Shown one piece after another: positions 1 through 5,986 of a stretch of DNA of 21,981 bases (position 1 is its first letter; every line of letters starts with the position of its first letter). Location: the NCBI GenBank assembly GCA_964483805.1, contig CAZADH010000079.1, forward strand, positions 1-21,981. The letters run 5' to 3'. This DNA comes from CAZADH01 sp964483805. GTDB lineage: Bacteria; Muiribacteriota; Ozemobacteria; Ozemobacterales; Ozemobacteraceae. The position numbers and the translations under genes are program-made. The notes below the pieces were generated by a model that was not told the DNA's origin, made no database searches, and worked only from the letters and a program-made list of their open reading frames with translations.

Positions 1-448
1 GCGACCCGCCCTTGTCCTCGAACGGCACCGCGGCGAAGCGGTCGCGCCACGCATTCTCGGCCGCAAACGTCATGGCCCACAATTCGTCGGGCGTAGGGTA
101 GATCGACTGCGCGGCCTCTTTACCGGTCTGCATGTCGATGGCGTAAATACTTTGTCCATTGGTGGCGTAGGTGAACCGGATCGCCATCTTCGCCGCGTAA
201 TCCTTGGCCTGGCCGACGCCCTCGGTCAGCGGTTTGTCCCATGCCTTCGCCTCGACGACGGCGAGTTTGCGGTTGCGGAAGACCAGCACGTAGTCGGCCG
301 AGAGCGCCTTGCCACGCCGCCCGTGGCCTTCTATGCGCCCCGGCGTGATTGGATACTCCCGGTGAATACGGCTGCCCTCGACGACGCCCCATCCCGCTGC
401 TGCCAGTGCGGGGTCGATGTGTTCAGCTCGGGTTTCGGCTTCGTTCAT
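1..448 (-). CDS. hsdR: Type I restriction enzyme R subunit, N-terminal part (cut by window edge)
   Basis: The first 149 residues of a type I restriction endonuclease R (motor/nuclease) subunit are visible; the rest lies off the left edge. The sequence shows the HSDR_N nuclease signature of the PD-(D/E)XK fold: ALSADYVLVF with Asp52, VVEAKA with Glu66 and Lys68, then the QxxxY element (Gln80, Tyr84). In this family this domain makes the double-strand break and a downstream SF2 translocase pumps DNA. The ATG start shares an ATGA overlap with the stop of the RhuM-family gene, so translation is probably coupled. The opening MNEAETRAEHIDP is typical of the family. No stop or frameshift is seen in the visible part; whether the motor domain is intact cannot be judged. 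Confidence 0.93.
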   Translation of the reverse strand, partial: MNEAETRAEHIDPALAAAGWGVVEGSRIHREYPITPGRIEGHGRRGKALSADYVLVFRNRKLAVVEAKAWDKPLTEGVGQAKDYAAKMAIRFTYATNGQSIYAIDMQTGKEAAQSIYPTPDELWAMTFAAENAWRDRFAAVPFEDKGGS

Positions 449-1494
449 GGTTTCTTGGCGGGCAGTTTCTTGCGACGCGGCGCTTTCTGCAATTGCTTCG
501 CCACCCGCTCGAACTCTTCGTCGACGGGGCGCGGCAGCGCGTCGGTCAGAGCACGATATCGGTCGTATTCCAGTTCGGCCTTCATCTTCGCGGTCTCGGC
601 GGAAATCTTGCCGGCATGGTCGAGCAACTGACGTCCCGAGATCTTGAGGAACTCGTCGAGCTTCTCGACCCAGCTCGCCATGGTCATGGGTTTCCGGTTG
701 AGGGCCTGGAGTTCGGCAAATTCGAGGTAGAGGGTCACGATGCGGTTCAGCACTTCGAGTTCTGTTTCGTCGAGGTAGTTCTTGGCGACGGAAACATCGA
801 TCTTGCGGATGATGCCGCCCGGGCGTGTCGACAGCAACCCCATCTTGGGTTTCGTTGCGTCGGCTCGCTCATGAATGACTTCCGCGGCTGTGTGGCCGTG
901 CGCCGCCCAGTGCATCTTGTTTTGCACGGTTGCGAAGAATTGCTGCGAGATCTCGGTCTTCGGGGAGTAGTCGATGCTGGTCGCGTAGATGTCGAGCACC
1001 TTCTGGTAGAAACGCCGTTCCGACGAGCGGATATCGCGAATGCGTTCCAACAGCTCATCGAAGTAGTCCGTCTGCCCGTTGCCCGGCGGATTCTTCAGTC
1101 GCTCGTCATCCATGGTGAAGCCCTTGACCAGAAACTCGGTCAGGCGGGCGGTCGCCCACTGGCGGAACTGGGTGCCCCGATGACTGCGGACGCGATAGCC
1201 GACGGCCAGGATGACCGGCAGGCTGTACAGCTTGAGTACTCGCGAAACCTGCCTGCCACCTTCATCTCGAACTTGTAAGCAATCCTTACAAGTTGCCGAT
1301 TCGTTGATCTCGCCCTCCTCGAAGATCGCCTTGAGGTGAAGCGTCACGTTTTGCGCTGTCACGTCGAAGAGGGAAGCCATCAGTGCCTGAGTCAGCCAGA
1401 TCGTCTCGTCCTCGAACCGGCACTGGATGCGCGTTCGACCGTCTTCGGTCTGGTATAGGATGATGCTGCCCGCAGGCACAGGAGTATCAGTCAC
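445..1494 (-). CDS. RhuM-family (virulence RhuM/Fic-DOC-associated) DNA-binding-type protein
   Basis: A 349-residue protein of the RhuM family, recognised by the N-terminal helix-turn-helix-like segment (TIWLTQALMASLFDVTAQNV, about residues 31-50) and the hallmark block ILAVGYRVRSHRGTQFRQWA (about 95-114), followed by FLVKGFTMDDERLKNP. The family is frequent inside type I restriction clusters; its biochemical role is not established. The start is GTG, with an AAGGGG-like site about 8 nt upstream and no in-frame ATG nearby. The stop overlaps the hsdR start (ATGA). Residues 68-75 (TCKDCLQV) are encoded by a perfect inverted repeat (10-bp arms, 5-bp spacer), one of four related palindromes in and upstream of this gene. 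The C-terminus is basic (RRKKLPAKK). Family assignment is sure; function is not. Confidence 0.88.
   Translation of the reverse strand: MTDTPVPAGSIILYQTEDGRTRIQCRFEDETIWLTQALMASLFDVTAQNVTLHLKAIFEEGEINESATCKDCLQVRDEGGRQVSRVLKLYSLPVILAVGYRVRSHRGTQFRQWATARLTEFLVKGFTMDDERLKNPPGNGQTDYFDELLERIRDIRSSERRFYQKVLDIYATSIDYSPKTEISQQFFATVQNKMHWAAHGHTAAEVIHERADATKPKMGLLSTRPGGIIRKIDVSVAKNYLDETELEVLNRIVTLYLEFAELQALNRKPMTMASWVEKLDEFLKISGRQLLDHAGKISAETAKMKAELEYDRYRALTDALPRPVDEEFERVAKQLQKAPRRKKLPAKKP
1270..1294. repeat. 25-bp palindrome A, inside the rhuM reading frame
   Basis: Arms AACTTGTAAG and CTTACAAGTT match perfectly (10 bp) around a 5-bp centre, caatc. It encodes TCKDCLQV of the RhuM-family protein. It has the same length and outer bases as palindromes B-D in the upstream spacer. 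Confidence 0.85.
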
Positions 1495-1526
1495 GACTTT
1501 TCCCCTTTTATCCGAAGCGGGTTTCG

Positions 1527-1551
1527 AACTTGTAAGGAATGCTCACAAGTT
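1527..1551. repeat. 25-bp palindrome B, upstream of rhuM
   Basis: Arms AACTTGTAAG and CTCACAAGTT pair at 9 of 10 positions (plus one G-T) around gaatg. It is nearly identical to palindrome A and sits about 33 bp before the rhuM start. Confidence 0.8.
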
Positions 1552-1661
1552 GAATGCGGCGGCGGCGCACGGGTTCGCCAGACCGGCACATGCCGAGGAG
1601 CGCTCCCCCAGACCCTTCGCGAGAAGGGCATCGTACCGTTCCGCTCTTGCCGGCCATGTCG

Positions 1662-1686
1662 AACTATTCGACAATACCGAATAGTT
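1662..1686. repeat. 25-bp palindrome C in the hsdS-rhuM spacer
   Basis: Arms AACTATTCG and CGAATAGTT match perfectly (9 bp) with a 7-bp centre, acaatac. The arm sequence differs from A and B, but both arms have changed together, so the symmetry is kept. Confidence 0.8.
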
Positions 1687-1724
1687 GCCCACCCCGCGAT
1701 TGTCGCGCTGTCGAGCTGCACCCG

Positions 1725-1749
1725 AACCATCCGGAATTTCCGGATAGTT
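1725..1749. repeat. 25-bp palindrome D in the hsdS-rhuM spacer
   Basis: Outer arms AACCATCCG and CGGATAGTT, with inner GAA-T-TTC also symmetric, give a near-perfect 25-bp palindrome with one mismatched pair. One more C/G pair extends it at each end beyond AAC/GTT. Its centre lies 63 bp from that of palindrome C, about six helical turns and also 21 codons. Confidence 0.8.
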
Positions 1750-1800
1750 CGCAATCCCGATGACAGGCCCGTGTTGGCTGATTGCGCGCGCATGTTCATC

Positions 1801-2895
1801 CTACAGTTGGCCGGTGAAGGCCTGGTGCAGCAGGGATTTTTTGAGGGCGTCGAGGGCAGAGAGTTTCTGTTGGTAGATGGAGACGAGACGTTGGGTGCCC
1901 GCTGAAAGGGCATCAAGTTCGTCTGCAATCGTTCGTTGCAAAGATTTCGGAGGCCAAGTCACCTGGATCGGATGTATCTGATTGCGGTTCAGCGCCGGGT
2001 TTGCGGTTCCCGAGTCCAGTTTGCTTACGTCAAGTCCCACGAAGAAATGATAAACAAAACGCGGATCGTTTCCTTTGAAATCCCTCACCCAAAGAGTCGT
2101 GTCATGTGGCCAGAAATCTGTCTCCAAGTAGTAAACTTTCCCGAGAGTCCCCTTCCGTCCCATTGCGACGCCGGGCCCTATCACCATGGCCTTGTCGTGA
2201 AAACTCTTGACTCCGCCGCTTGATACGACCGGAACAATGCCAGGCCTCTGCTGATCCTTCGTAATATCAAAACCACGCTGAAGCACCAATTGCTCGCCGA
2301 TCGTGGTGTTCCCCCAGCCGTCACCGCCATACCTGAACACTGACTGCAATCGGCTTTCAAAGATGGCACGTCCATTCTGCACATTCTTCTCGGCGCTGGC
2401 CTTGGCGGTGGCGATGCCCGCGAACGCTTCGTCGAGGATGGCGACGATGCGCTGCTGCTCAGGTAGTGACGGGAAGGGAATTCTCAGGTCTGCCAGCGTC
2501 GCCCCCGCGATGTTTGGAAATGTCGCGCCAGTGCCTTTTCCGTGAATCTCATCTCGAACCGAATTAATGAAATGATTGATCCATGGTTGAAAGTGCCGTG
2601 CCCTAATTGCTGCGACACCACGCCCAATGCATGCATCGAAGCCCGCGATGTTCATTCTCCCAGTGGTTGACCCTCGAACGCACAAAATGAGGTCGCCCTC
2701 TTTGCAGAGTTTCGTAGGTTGCGTCGTAAACTTTGACTTGATCGTGCGGCCAAATGCGCTCTCGCTGAATTCGACCGGACCGTTGATGAGTGGGACACCT
2801 TGCCCGGTCGTGTTGTAGGTCTCGCCATCAGGGCTTTGCCCCATGATGATCTCGCAAACGTCGCCAAGTCGCATAGATTGCCGACTCACAGTCAT
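1801..2895 (-). CDS. hsdS: Type I restriction-modification specificity subunit S
   Basis: A 364-residue specificity subunit that would direct the HsdM/HsdR complex to a bipartite DNA target. Two target-recognition domains are visible: TRD1 about residues 8-145 (RLGDVCEIIMGQSPDGETYN opening; FPNIAGATLADLRIPFPSLPEQQ end) and TRD2 about 196-320 (TTIGEQLVLQRGFDITKDQQ opening; NRNQIHPIQVTWPP end). They are separated by the conserved helix starting at EQQRIVAILDEAF and followed by a second helix ending LKKSLLHQAFTGQL. The length is a little short for the family (often about 400) but both halves are complete. The ATG overlaps the stop of the small hsdM-tail ORF (ATGA). An internal ATG at residue 8 (MRLGDV) is an alternative start. 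The recognition sequence cannot be read from the protein. Confidence 0.95.
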   Translation of the reverse strand: MTVSRQSMRLGDVCEIIMGQSPDGETYNTTGQGVPLINGPVEFSESAFGRTIKSKFTTQPTKLCKEGDLILCVRGSTTGRMNIAGFDACIGRGVAAIRARHFQPWINHFINSVRDEIHGKGTGATFPNIAGATLADLRIPFPSLPEQQRIVAILDEAFAGIATAKASAEKNVQNGRAIFESRLQSVFRYGGDGWGNTTIGEQLVLQRGFDITKDQQRPGIVPVVSSGGVKSFHDKAMVIGPGVAMGRKGTLGKVYYLETDFWPHDTTLWVRDFKGNDPRFVYHFFVGLDVSKLDSGTANPALNRNQIHPIQVTWPPKSLQRTIADELDALSAGTQRLVSIYQQKLSALDALKKSLLHQAFTGQL

Positions 2896-3017
2896 ATCAA
2901 CGCCTTGATGCTCTCCAGCACTGCCACACTCTCCGCATCCAGCGCCGCAATCGCATCGACGATCCCGTGCGGGCCGCCGTGCGTCACAACCTCAACATCC
3001 AGTAGATCACGTCTCAC
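2892..3017 (-). CDS. 41-residue ORF duplicating the HsdM C-terminal tail
   Basis: A GTG-started 41-codon ORF begins 3 nt after the KilA-N gene stop and ends in an ATGA overlap with hsdS. Its product contains VTHGGPHGIVDAIAALDAES; the HsdM tail reads VTHRSPQEILDEIAALDAES. The shared pattern is VTH..P..I.D.IAALDAES..VL..I.AL, and the DNA is close to identical over the IAALDAES codons. It is best read as a remnant of the original hsdM 3' end left downstream when the KilA-N gene was inserted, or as a tail duplication. It may serve only to keep translational coupling into hsdS. It lacks all catalytic parts of HsdM. The ORF and the similarity are seen directly; expression is not known. Confidence 0.7.
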   Translation of the reverse strand: MRRDLLDVEVVTHGGPHGIVDAIAALDAESVAVLESIKALI

Positions 3018-3020
3018 GTC

Positions 3021-3845
3021 CTACCCCTTCCCGTGGCCGAGCTTCGGCGGCCGGCCATCGGTGGTGAGGATGCGCATCTGTTGTATTGCAATCTGGTTCA
3101 GGCGCAGCAACCGCTGTGACTGCGACAGACCTTCGGCAATGAGGTGAGCATTGAGGCTCTCGAGGTTGGCGAGACAGACGAGTTGCGCGCTGTCGGCGTG
3201 GTCGCGGATGTTGCCTTTGTCGCCCGGGTTGTCGGCCCGCCACTGGGCCGCGGTCTTGCCGAACAGCGCCATGTTGAGCACATCAGCCTCACTGGCGTAG
3301 ATTAAAGAGATCTGAGTCTTGCTCAGCTCCGGAGGCACGAGGTGTTCGCGGATGGCATCGGTGTGGATGCGGTAGTTGAGTCTCGCGAGGTTGCGCCGAA
3401 TGTCCCACCCGAGGGTCTGCCGCTCCTGCTCCTTGAGCCGCTGGAACTCCTTGATCAGATAGAGTTTGAACTCGACCGAGATCCAGGATGCAAACTCGAA
3501 AGCGATATCGGTGTGCGCGTACGTGCCACCGTACCGCCCGGCCCGCGATTGAACCCCGATCGCGCCGGTTTGCTCGATCCACTGCTTGGCGGTCAGAATG
3601 AAGCTGTTCAACCCAGCCTGTTTTCTAATCCCATCGAATTCGATGGGATTAAACGCCGGGTTGTGGATCTGTTCCCAAATCCCCAGGAACTCGATGGTGT
3701 TTCGGTTGCGCAGCCAGTTTGAAATCAGATAGTCGGTGCGCTCGGGGTCTTTGTATCGCGCGATGTCGGTCAAACAAATGTAGTCCTGATCGTTAACGCC
3801 GACAATGCGCACCTCGCGCGACAGAACCTCGATCTTCTTGCTCAT
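3021..3845 (-). CDS. KilA-N domain protein in the type I RM operon
   Basis: A 274-residue protein with a KilA-N-type DNA-binding domain over about residues 18-140: YICLTDIARYKDPERTDYLISNWLRN, then EFLGIWEQIHNPAFNP, and the diagnostic GRYGGTYAHTDIAFEFASWI and EFKLYLIKEFQRLKEQE. KilA-N domains are known from phage and large DNA viruses as well as restriction islands. The C-terminal half is mostly helical, with ADVLNMALFGKTAAQWR, and is seen in relatives located inside hsd operons. The gene lies between hsdM and hsdS with an ATGA overlap to hsdM, so it is co-translated with the methylase genes. The FNPIEFDGIRK codons contain a perfect 26-bp palindrome. A regulatory or anti-phage accessory role is inference. 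Confidence 0.88.
   Translation of the reverse strand: MSKKIEVLSREVRIVGVNDQDYICLTDIARYKDPERTDYLISNWLRNRNTIEFLGIWEQIHNPAFNPIEFDGIRKQAGLNSFILTAKQWIEQTGAIGVQSRAGRYGGTYAHTDIAFEFASWISVEFKLYLIKEFQRLKEQERQTLGWDIRRNLARLNYRIHTDAIREHLVPPELSKTQISLIYASEADVLNMALFGKTAAQWRADNPGDKGNIRDHADSAQLVCLANLESLNAHLIAEGLSQSQRLLRLNQIAIQQMRILTTDGRPPKLGHGKG
3626..3651. repeat. Perfect 26-bp palindrome inside the KilA-N gene
   Basis: The halves TAATCCCATCGAA and TTCGATGGGATTA are exact reverse complements with no spacer (centre GAATTC). It lies in the frame that encodes NPIEFDGI. A perfect 26-bp palindrome in coding DNA is not expected by chance. Confidence 0.9.
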
Positions 3846-5314
3846 CGGCCCTCACCCTTCTCGAGCAGCGCCCCAATCCGCCCCAGCACGTCCGCGCTCT
3901 CCGCATCCAACGCCGCAATCTCATCCAGGATCTCCTGCGGGCTGCGGTGCGTCACTTCTTCCCCGCCGTTGGGGTTCTTCACGGACAGGTCGAACGTCGA
4001 TTTGTCGACGGCCTTCACATCTATGCTCCAGCTCTTCGGCGAGTCGGCATGGGTCTTCTGCAGTTGGATGAACTCGGCAAGATCTGCGTCATTGAGCGGG
4101 TTTGTCTTGCCAAGCGTGCGGCCGGGGTCGAGCTGGTAAAACCAGACCTTTCGGGTCGGTGCGCCCTTCTCGAAGAACAGCACGACTGTCTTCACGCCCG
4201 CGCCCTGGAACGTGCCACTCGGGCAATCGAGCACGGTGTGCAGGTTGCAGCTTTCGAGAAGCAGCTTGCGCAGGCTGACCGAGGCGTTGTCGGTGTTCGA
4301 CAGGAAGGTGTTCTTGATGACCACGCCCGCCCGACCACCGGCCTCGAGCATCTTTACAAAGTGTTGCAGAAACAGGAACGCGGTCTCGCCGGTACGGATG
4401 GGGAAGTTCTGCTGAACCTCCTTGCGCTCCTTGCCGCCGAACGGCGGATTGGCGAGGATCACGTCCATCCGGTCTTTCTCTTGAATGTCGGCCAGGTTCT
4501 CGGACAGCGTGTTGGTGTGCAGCACATTCGGCGCATCGATGCCATGCAGGATCATGTTCATGATCGCGATGACATAGGCGAGCGACTTCTTCTCTTTGCC
4601 GTAGAACGTGCTCGTTTGCAGCGTCGTCACGTCGCGCGTCGTGAGCTTGCCCTTCGCCTTCATGTAGACGAACGCCTCGCACAAAAAGCCGGCCGACCCG
4701 CACGCGCCATCGTAGACCCGCTCGCCGATCTTCGGTTTCACGACCTCGACGATCGCGCGGATGAGCGGGCGCGGCGTGTAATACTCGCCGCCGTTGCGCC
4801 CGGCGTTGCCCATGTTCTTGATCTTGGCTTCGTAAAGGTGCGACAGTTCGTGCTTTTCGGCCTGCGACCGGAACCGCAGTTCGTCGACACGATCGATGAT
4901 CTCGCGCATGTTGTAGCCGCTCGAAATCTTGTTTTTGATCTCACCGAAGATCTCGCCGATCTTGTATTCGATCGTGTCGGAACCGCTGGCCCGCTGCTTG
5001 AACCCATGAAGATACGGGAACAACTTCTGGCTGACGAAGTCGCGCAGGTCATCACCGGTCAGCGCGGCGTTGTGGTCGAGCTTGCCGTCTTTGCCCTTGG
5101 GCGCGGCCCACGATTCCCACCGGTACGGTTTGTCGAGAATGTATGTATATTTCTTGCTCGCGAGGGCGGCCTCGTCGGCCCGGTCCTGTTCGAGACCGTC
5201 GAGGTATTTCAGAAAGAGCAGCCAGGACGTTTGCTCGGTGTAGTCGAGCTCGGTCGTGCAGCCGCTCTCTTTGCGGAGAATGTCATCGATGTTCTTGAAA
5301 GCTTGTTCAAACAT
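3842..5314 (-). CDS. hsdM: Type I restriction-modification DNA methyltransferase subunit M
   Basis: A 490-residue N6-adenine methyltransferase subunit. The N-terminal HsdM_N helical domain covers about residues 1-140. The catalytic domain follows: GEYYTPRPL (176-184), the S-adenosylmethionine-binding motif I DGACGSAGFL (202-211), and catalytic motif IV NPPF (289-292). With HsdS it methylates the target, and with HsdR it restricts unmodified DNA. The motif I form DGACGSAG in place of DPACGTGG is slightly unusual but keeps the key Asp and Gly residues. The ATG has a GAGG site 10 nt upstream. This is the first gene of the operon, and its stop overlaps the KilA-N gene start. Its last about 30 residues recur in the small ORF before hsdS. 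Confidence 0.96.
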   Translation of the reverse strand: MFEQAFKNIDDILRKESGCTTELDYTEQTSWLLFLKYLDGLEQDRADEAALASKKYTYILDKPYRWESWAAPKGKDGKLDHNAALTGDDLRDFVSQKLFPYLHGFKQRASGSDTIEYKIGEIFGEIKNKISSGYNMREIIDRVDELRFRSQAEKHELSHLYEAKIKNMGNAGRNGGEYYTPRPLIRAIVEVVKPKIGERVYDGACGSAGFLCEAFVYMKAKGKLTTRDVTTLQTSTFYGKEKKSLAYVIAIMNMILHGIDAPNVLHTNTLSENLADIQEKDRMDVILANPPFGGKERKEVQQNFPIRTGETAFLFLQHFVKMLEAGGRAGVVIKNTFLSNTDNASVSLRKLLLESCNLHTVLDCPSGTFQGAGVKTVVLFFEKGAPTRKVWFYQLDPGRTLGKTNPLNDADLAEFIQLQKTHADSPKSWSIDVKAVDKSTFDLSVKNPNGGEEVTHRSPQEILDEIAALDAESADVLGRIGALLEKGEGR

Positions 5315-5391
5315 GGGCGGGTGACCTCGTTGTTACCAGAGCGCTGACCTTGTTGCGCGAGGGGGGGCCATCGAGCCGATCGTCTACCAAC

Positions 5392-5421
5392 AGAATCTCA
5401 CAGCACGTGTGACGAGATTCT
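5392..5421. promoter_or_regulatory. Palindromic operator candidate over the hsdM promoter
   Basis: Eight-bp arms AGAATCTC and GAGATTCT flank a CACGTG-centred core, making a 30-bp imperfect palindrome. The upstream arm (in hsdM orientation) overlaps the proposed -10 hexamer. A repressor bound here would block the promoter; a product of the operon is an obvious but untested candidate. Confidence 0.55.
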
Positions 5422-5445
5422 ACATCGCTCGCAGCCGACTGTGAA
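5417..5445 (-). promoter_or_regulatory. Sigma70-like promoter for the hsd operon
   Basis: On the minus strand, TTCACA (5 of 6 to TTGACA) is followed after exactly 17 nt by TAGAAT (5 of 6 to TATAAT). The start would fall near 5410, giving an hsdM leader of about 95 nt. It lies inside the decayed integrase frame, consistent with that gene being dead. Confidence 0.6.
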
Positions 5446-5556
5446 GGGGTTCGGCGCACCTCGCGGCCTGGAACCCAGGCCTGAAGATCGCGCGGCACGC
5501 GCACGCGGAAGTAGAAGTGTCCCCCGATGCGAGAGAGATACTTCGCAATAAGAAAA

Positions 5557-5596
5557 GAACCCCGTTTGTGTGCAAAATTGTGCACAAACGGGGTTC
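5557..5596 (-). terminator. Intrinsic terminator downstream of tmRNA
   Basis: A perfect 14-bp stem (GAACCCCGTTTGTG with CACAAACGGGGTTC, 12-nt loop) is followed on the minus strand by TTTTCTTATT. It would end ssrA transcription before the hsd promoter. The very long stem is larger than a normal terminator and could also be an island-end element. Confidence 0.7.
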
Positions 5597-5609
5597 ATTC
5601 TTTGCAAAA

Positions 5610-5624
5610 CCGCTTCAACAGCGG
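5610..5624 (-). terminator. Short hairpin just after the tmRNA 3' end
   Basis: The CCGCT/AGCGG 5-bp stem is followed on the minus strand by GGTTTTGC. It begins 6 nt after the mature tmRNA end. It may be a processing or weak termination signal in front of the stronger hairpin. Confidence 0.35.
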
Positions 5625-5629
5625 ATCTC

Positions 5630-5986
5630 TGGAGGTGGCGGGAATCGAACCCGCGTCCGAAGAGGTTCACCAGCATCATCTACGATCATGTCCTGCCATT
5701 TATTGTTTGAGGCTTTCGTAGCGGGCAGGCACGCCCCTACTCACCCGAGCCGTCTGGAGTTATCTCGACATCGCCCGCCAGGGGCCCCAGGAAATGTCCA
5801 GCCAGTTTGTTCGGCGTCTTTACTACCTCTTACCGGCGGAATTGGTAGCGAGACGTCACCGCACTAGGCGGCGAGGGCCAGATCTTCGTTGGCCTGTATT
5901 GGTGGTCGAATTTTTACGAGGCCGTTCGACCAACCTCGGATCGCAGACACTGGATCCCGACTCCCCGTCGAAACCAGGTCACCCCC
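5630..5986 (-). ncRNA. ssrA: Transfer-messenger RNA (tmRNA)
   Basis: A 357-nt tmRNA that rescues stalled ribosomes. The 5' end GGGGGTGACCTGGTTTCGACG pairs with the 3' end CACCTCC-A to form the acceptor stem (one G-U pair, as in other tmRNAs). The TTCGACG D-loop region and the T arm GCGGGTTCGATTCCCGC are clear. The tag frame ends ...QANEDLALAA and stops at TAG (5864-5866). Reading upstream gives KIRPPIQANEDLALAA, so the tag is about 16-17 residues if it begins near GTA-AAA; the exact resume codon is uncertain. The 3' CCA is not encoded, because the discriminator A is followed by GAG. The ssrA 3' end is a classic integration site, and the integrase remnant and RM genes lie immediately downstream. 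Confidence 0.96.
5864..5914 (-). other. tmRNA proteolysis-tag reading frame
   Basis: The frame encodes KIRPPIQANEDLALAA and then TAG. The ALAA end is the usual ClpXP-type degron. The N-terminal boundary is inferred; a shorter tag starting nearer QANEDLALAA cannot be excluded. Confidence 0.7.

Larger units (their letters stand above)
1495..1800. other. Palindrome-rich spacer between hsdS and rhuM
   Basis: There is no convincing gene in these 306 bp, which break an otherwise overlapping operon. The spacer carries three 25-bp palindromes (B, C, D). A minus-strand open frame runs through it out of the hsdS 3' end, but its composition is unlike a protein and it overlaps hsdS in another frame. A weak minus-strand promoter can be drawn next to palindrome B (TTACAA, 17 nt, GATAAA), placing palindromes C and D upstream of rhuM. 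The spacer could be a regulatory region for rhuM-hsdR or the debris of a lost gene. Confidence 0.6.
5307..5585 (-). pseudogene. Integrase N-terminal remnant (DUF6538-like) next to tmRNA
   Basis: The frame encodes AKYLSRIGGHFYFRVRVPRDLQ followed by WVPGREVRRT, the typical opening of the N-terminal domain of phage/island tyrosine integrases (family pattern: YL.RRG..YYFR.RVPRDL...G..E.R.SLRT). Only about 40 residues (near 5440-5555) look like integrase. The rest of the 92-residue frame is unrelated and runs into the hsdM start. No catalytic domain (R...HxxR...Y) follows. Its place directly downstream of ssrA is where an integrase gene normally sits in an ssrA-integrated island. The ATG at the right end lies in the hairpin, and the real start may be the later AAG/ATT region or lost. 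The call rests on a short match. Confidence 0.5.

Noticed and set aside
349..1278. 309-codon plus-strand frame opposite rhuM and the hsdR start
   Set aside because: Antisense shadow of recognised genes, with no family features.
1491..1928. 145-codon minus-strand frame through the hsdS end and the spacer
   Set aside because: It overlaps hsdS in another frame, has Arg/Ser/Pro-rich composition and matches no family. Its only repeated peptide patterns come from the palindromes themselves.
3947..5347. 466-codon plus-strand frame opposite hsdM
   Set aside because: hsdM has clear motifs on the minus strand; this is its antisense shadow in GC-rich DNA.
5398..5867. Protein-like frames running over the tmRNA gene
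   Set aside because: The sequence is a complete tmRNA; peptides such as LFGRGFDSRHLQ are translations of its 3' end.
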